DNA of 8,060 bases from a bacterium UBA1790 (lineage in GTDB: Bacteria; Bacteroidota; Bacteroidia; Bacteroidales; Muribaculaceae), in NCBI GenBank assembly GCA_002314465.1, contig DCGA01000111.1, forward strand, positions 1-8,060, in the 5' to 3' direction. This document shows positions 4,736-8,060 of this stretch, piece after piece (the first letter of the stretch is position 1; each line of letters starts with the position of its first letter). The notes beneath the pieces were generated by a model, which worked only from the letters and a program-made list of their open reading frames with translations, was not told the origin of the DNA and ran no database searches. Position numbers and translations under genes: made by a program.

Positions 4736-7135
4736 ATGAAGAAAGCACTTTATGCATTGGTAGCTATGATGCTACCCACAGCACTCTACGCGAGTGAGGC
4801 GAACTTAAAGATGCCCGAAGGTTTTGCAAGCGACAGCAAGACTTCAATCCTGTATTGGGGATTCGCAGTCGTTCTGCTTGGCGTTTTATTTGGTTATCTG
4901 CAGTTCTGCCGTGTAAAGAAACTGAAGGTACACAACTCAATGCTTGAGATGGGCAATGTGATTTTCAAGACTTGCTCTACCTATTTGAAGCAGCAGGGTA
5001 AGTTCCTCGGCATCCTTTTCCTGTTCATCGGTTTGGCAATTGCCCTGTACTTTGGCGTGCTCGAGCACATGGCTATTGGCTCCGTTCTGCTCATCCTTGC
5101 TTGGACAGTAATCGGTGTGCTTGGTTCTTATGCCGTAGCTTGGTTTGGCGTTCGCATGAACACATTTGCCAACTCTCGCATGGCGTTTGCGTCACTTCGC
5201 CGCAACCCCCTCGACCTGCTCAACATTCCCTTGAGCGCTGGTATGAGTATCGGTGTGCTTCTCATCTGCGTTGAGCTCGTGCTCATGCTCGTCATCCTGC
5301 TGTTCATGCCCGGTGACCTCGCAGGTAGCTGCTTCATCGGTTTCGCTATCGGTGAGTCGCTTGGTGCAAGTGCGCTGCGTATCGCCGGCGGTATCTTCAC
5401 TAAGATTGCCGACATCGGTAGTGACCTCATGAAGGTTGTGTTCAAGATTGGTGAGGACGATCCCCGTAACCCCGGTGTGATTGCCGACTGTACTGGTGAC
5501 AACGCTGGTGACAGCATTGGCCCGACTGCCGACGGTTTCGAGACCTACGGTGTAACAGGTGTTGCTCTGGTATCGTTCATCCTGTTGGCTGTACCCGCCG
5601 AGTACCAAATCCAACTCCTTGTGTGGATTTTCGTAATGCGTATCCTGGGTATCGCTACATCAATCCTTTCTTATTACATCAACGGTGCAATTTCAAAGGC
5701 TAAATATAGCAAGGTCGACGACCTCGACTTCGAGAAGCCCCTTACCAGCCTGGTATGGATCACTTCTATCTTCTCGATCATCGCTACATTTGCTACAAGC
5801 TACTTCCTGCTCAAGGACATGGGCGAAGGCTACTGGCTGGGTCTCTCGGTTATCATCAGCTGCGGTACCCTGGGTGCTGCTCTCATCCCCGAGATTACAA
5901 AGCTCTTCACTTCTCCCACTTCAACCCACGTTAACGAGGTTGTAGAGACTTCACGTCAGGGTGGTGCTTCACTCAACATCCTTTCGGGTCTTGTTGCAGG
6001 TAACTTCGGTAGCTACTGGACTGGTATCGTATTCTTCGTTCTCATGCTTGCTGCGTTCGTAGCATCTAACCTCTTCGGCATGGGCGACATCTTCGGCGAA
6101 TATTACTCAATCTTCGCATTCGGTCTCGTTGCATTCGGTATGCTCGGTATGGGTCCCGTGACCATCGCTGTCGACAGCTACGGTCCTGTAACCGACAACG
6201 CACAGTCGGTATATGAGCTCTCACTCATCGAGGACGACACCGAGAAGGCTAAGAAGGAAATCGAAGACGAATTTGGCTTTACCCCCGACTTTGAGAAGGC
6301 TAAGTACTATCTCGAGGCTAATGACGGTGCAGGTAACACATTCAAGGCAACTGCTAAGCCCGTGCTCATCGGTACTGCAGTGGCTGGTGCTACTACCATG
6401 ATCTTCTCTCTCATCCTTATGATTAAGGAGACCCTGGGCATCAACCCCGCCGAGATTCTTACACTGCTCAATCCCTACTCAATCCTTGGTTTCATCCTTG
6501 GTGGTTGTGTTGTTTACTGGTTCACCGGTTCTTCAATGCAGGCAGTTACCACTGGTGCTAACCGCGCTGTTGAGTACATCAAGAATAACATCAAACTCGA
6601 TGCCAACGCACCCAAGAAGGCCGACATCGCCAAGTCTCAGAAGGTGGTTGAAATCTGTACAGAGTATGCTCAGAAGGGTATGATTAATATCTTCATCGCT
6701 ATCTTCTGCTTCGCTCTCGGTTTCGCATGCCTTTCTTCTCCCGCCAACATCGGCGGCAACGACGCTGTTTGCCTCTTCGTAAGTTACCTCATCTCTATCG
6801 CAGTATTCGGCCTCTTCCAGGCTGTATTCATGGCTAACGCCGGCGGTGCTTGGGATAACGCTAAGAAGGTGGTTGAGGTTGACCTCAAGGCTAAGGGTAC
6901 CGAACTGCACGATGCATCGGTAGTTGGTGACACCGTAGGTGATCCCTTCAAGGATACCAGCTCGGTAGCACTCAACCCCATCATCAAGTTCACAACCCTC
7001 TTCGGTGTACTTGCAATGGAAATCGCCATCAGCGACGAATTCAAGGCTATCGCTCCCGTTGTGGGCGTTGTCTTCGTGCTCATCGCAATGTATTTCGTAT
7101 ACCGTTCATTCTACAAGATGAATAGCAAGAAATAA
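4736..7135 (+). CDS. hppA: Membrane-bound ion-pumping pyrophosphatase, divergent type
   Basis: This 799-residue membrane enzyme hydrolyses pyrophosphate and uses the energy to move H+ and/or Na+ out of the cytoplasm. Family motifs are clear: DDPRNPGVIADCTGDNAGD (241-259) for Mg-PPi binding, GPVTDNAQSVYEL (483-495), NAGGAWDNAKK (701-711) and GDTVGDPFKDTSS (731-743). About 16 hydrophobic helices are present. Lys537 in GAGNTFKATAKP occupies the Ala/Lys site, and Lys there marks K+-independent enzymes. Glu269 in DGFETYG matches the helix-6 glutamate of Na+-pumping members. Odd features: an N-terminal signal-like segment ending LYAS (residues 1-20); an upstream motif reading ADIGSDLMKVVF (225-236) where the family has D-x7-K-x-E; and a loop at 496-530 about 20 residues longer than in canonical members. 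These fit a divergent subfamily, possibly like the Na+-regulated H+ pumps reported from Chlorobium. The pumped ion is uncertain. It is a single-gene unit with its own promoter and terminator. Confidence 0.93.
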   Translation: MKKALYALVAMMLPTALYASEANLKMPEGFASDSKTSILYWGFAVVLLGVLFGYLQFCRVKKLKVHNSMLEMGNVIFKTCSTYLKQQGKFLGILFLFIGLAIALYFGVLEHMAIGSVLLILAWTVIGVLGSYAVAWFGVRMNTFANSRMAFASLRRNPLDLLNIPLSAGMSIGVLLICVELVLMLVILLFMPGDLAGSCFIGFAIGESLGASALRIAGGIFTKIADIGSDLMKVVFKIGEDDPRNPGVIADCTGDNAGDSIGPTADGFETYGVTGVALVSFILLAVPAEYQIQLLVWIFVMRILGIATSILSYYINGAISKAKYSKVDDLDFEKPLTSLVWITSIFSIIATFATSYFLLKDMGEGYWLGLSVIISCGTLGAALIPEITKLFTSPTSTHVNEVVETSRQGGASLNILSGLVAGNFGSYWTGIVFFVLMLAAFVASNLFGMGDIFGEYYSIFAFGLVAFGMLGMGPVTIAVDSYGPVTDNAQSVYELSLIEDDTEKAKKEIEDEFGFTPDFEKAKYYLEANDGAGNTFKATAKPVLIGTAVAGATTMIFSLILMIKETLGINPAEILTLLNPYSILGFILGGCVVYWFTGSSMQAVTTGANRAVEYIKNNIKLDANAPKKADIAKSQKVVEICTEYAQKGMINIFIAIFCFALGFACLSSPANIGGNDAVCLFVSYLISIAVFGLFQAVFMANAGGAWDNAKKVVEVDLKAKGTELHDASVVGDTVGDPFKDTSSVALNPIIKFTTLFGVLAMEIAISDEFKAIAPVVGVVFVLIAMYFVYRSFYKMNSKK

Positions 7136-7312
7136 CCCTCTATTATACACATTGTTTCAATTTATTTAGAAAAGAGTGCAGGGCGGAGTGTCGAAGAGAC
7201 ACGCCGCCCTGTTTTTTGTAGCCGGGATAGCTTTATAGTTTTCCTATGGTATAATGGGATTGCGTCATTACAACAGCATATTCCGCCATTAACCTTTTAA
7301 CCCTTTAACCTC
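7136..7312. other. Intergenic region between convergent hppA and esterase genes
   Basis: These 177 bases contain the hppA terminator (7179-7217) and most of the octamer array (from 7289). Bases 7218-7288 show no gene, promoter match or clear hairpin. Confidence 0.6.
7179..7217 (+). terminator. Strong intrinsic terminator of hppA
   Basis: CAGGGCGG (7179-7186) pairs with CCGCCCTG (7204-7211). After one A-G mismatch, GTGTC (7188-7192) pairs with GACAC (7198-7202) around the loop 7193-7197. T6 (7212-7217) follows directly. It lies 43 bases after the hppA stop. On the minus strand the stem is followed by CACTCTTTTC, so it may also stop transcription coming from the esterase gene. Confidence 0.92.
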
Positions 7313-7320
7313 TTACCCCT
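7289..7320. repeat. Degenerate 8-base tandem repeat at the esterase stop codon
   Basis: Four consecutive octamers begin at 7289, 7297, 7305 and 7313: TTAACCTT, TTAACCCT, TTAACCTC and TTACCCCT. The first three share TTAACC exactly. The minus-strand stop codon TAA of the esterase gene (7315-7313) falls in the fourth unit, so the array overlaps the gene end and its 3' untranslated part. Confidence 0.55.
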
Positions 7321-8060
7321 GCCCTTGGCTCTTGGGTCTTACGCCTAACTCGGCGGGCTCGATGTTGAGTTTGCGGGTATAAGCCTTGCCGCTGGGTGTG
7401 TTGAGCGAGATGCTGCCGCTGCGTATCACTACCTCGCTCACAAGGTTGGCTTCGCACGGCATTTTCAGGATGCCGCGCACACGACCGTTCTGGTCAAGAA
7501 TCTGCAGACCTGCGCTTGTGGCAACATAGAGGTTGCCGTTATAGTCAAATGCGCCGGCGCCCACTTCGAGCAGCGTGTTGTCGTAGGAGTGCAGCCAGTA
7601 GTATCGTTGGCTGTTCATATCGCCCTTCATGGTTTGCATCAGCCAGTTGCTGCCCTCCTGGCGGGTAACGTAGAACGATTCGTCGGGGTAGGTTGCTATG
7701 GCACGCACCTGTGGCAGGCGCTGGGGCCTTACCTTGCGCGGTGCGGTCATTTCTATCCACTCGGTGGCTTGTCCCTCGAGCAGAGGTTTAAGCAGGTCGT
7801 TTTGTGTTTCTCCGGGCTCTATGCGAGCGGGGTAGTCGCGCCACATCCATTCCATCACGCGCGAGAAAATTTTTGAAGCCTGGCTCACGCCGTGCTTGCA
7901 GTTGCTCCAGTCATAGGCGGCGCCATAGCCGGCAAAGTCAAGCGCGCTGGCAAGCATGCGGTTGCCTTCATACCAGTGGCCGAAAAGGGCGTTCCACACG
8001 TCCTGAGTGCCGTCTTGCAGGAAGAAACGTATGGGCTGCGGCTCGTGCTTGCGCACGATG
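7313..8060 (-). CDS. Esterase with SMP-30/gluconolactonase-like C-terminal domain, partial (5' end outside window)
   Basis: The frame is open to the right edge (codon ATC at 8059-8057, then GTG at 8056), so GTG is probably internal and the N terminus is missing. Counting from that GTG, residues 8-80 (PIRFFLQDGTQD, GNRMLASALDFAGY, CKHGVSQASKIF, WMWRDYP) match the end of Fes/esterase-D-like alpha/beta hydrolases. His55 in KHG is the likely catalytic histidine and D15 or D19 a possible acid residue; the serine would be upstream. Residues about 115-232 resemble blades of an SMP-30/gluconolactonase propeller (AFDYNGNLYVATSAGLQILDQ, then KAYTRKLNI). At about 120 residues this is half the usual propeller length. 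Such fusions occur in carbohydrate-related loci of Bacteroidota and are usually exported, but the signal peptide cannot be seen. The substrate is unknown; a sugar ester or lactone is a guess. Confidence 0.75.
   Translation of the reverse strand, partial: IVRKHEPQPIRFFLQDGTQDVWNALFGHWYEGNRMLASALDFAGYGAAYDWSNCKHGVSQASKIFSRVMEWMWRDYPARIEPGETQNDLLKPLLEGQATEWIEMTAPRKVRPQRLPQVRAIATYPDESFYVTRQEGSNWLMQTMKGDMNSQRYYWLHSYDNTLLEVGAGAFDYNGNLYVATSAGLQILDQNGRVRGILKMPCEANLVSEVVIRSGSISLNTPSGKAYTRKLNIEPAELGVRPKSQGQG

Noticed and set aside
5192..5614. 140-residue open frame on minus, antisense to hppA
   Set aside because: Thr/Glu/Val-rich shadow of codon-biased coding sequence on the plus strand.

Overview
The window looks like chromosomal DNA of a gut-type Bacteroidales bacterium (Bacteroidota), perhaps Muribaculaceae or Prevotellaceae; the family is a guess. 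Three things support this. The gene cluster acpP-fabF-rnc has protein variants typical of Bacteroidota. Gene starts lack Shine-Dalgarno sequences and lie behind AT-rich leaders. Promoter candidates match the Bacteroidota form TTTG-N19-21-TAnnTTTG. No CRISPR array, insertion sequence, tRNA or rRNA was seen. Most of the content is housekeeping.

Layout. (1) Bases 2-901, plus strand: C-terminal part of a small RecD-like DNA helicase, open at the left edge. (2) Bases 904-940: long hairpin between two convergent genes. (3) Bases 962-1687, minus: unrecognised four-helix membrane protein with a charged tail carrying two RFMP motifs, with its own candidate promoter. (4) Bases 4185 down to 1830, minus: acpP (acyl carrier protein), fabF (ketoacyl-ACP synthase II) and rnc (RNase III), closely spaced and probably one operon. 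(5) Bases 4186-4735: AT-rich divergent control region. (6) Bases 4736-7135, plus: an 799-residue membrane pyrophosphatase of a divergent type, with a very good promoter in front and a strong intrinsic terminator behind. (7) Bases 7313-8060, minus: C-terminal part of an esterase fused to a short SMP-30-like propeller, open at the right edge.

How the genes relate. AcpP carries the growing acyl chain and FabF elongates it. RNase III shares the transcript, as in other Bacteroidota. The pyrophosphatase uses the PPi released by biosynthesis, including acyl and nucleotide activation, to pump ions; its link to the fatty-acid operon is only the shared divergent control region.

The most interesting observations are a perfect 13-bp inverted repeat followed by U5 inside the first codons of rnc, which is a candidate for autoregulation or attenuation, and the divergent pyrophosphatase, which has an altered D-x7-K-x-E motif, a lysine at the K+-dependence site, an apparent signal peptide and a longer cytoplasmic loop. 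The divergent control region also holds a 12-bp palindrome between direct repeats. I saw no clear new multi-gene system.
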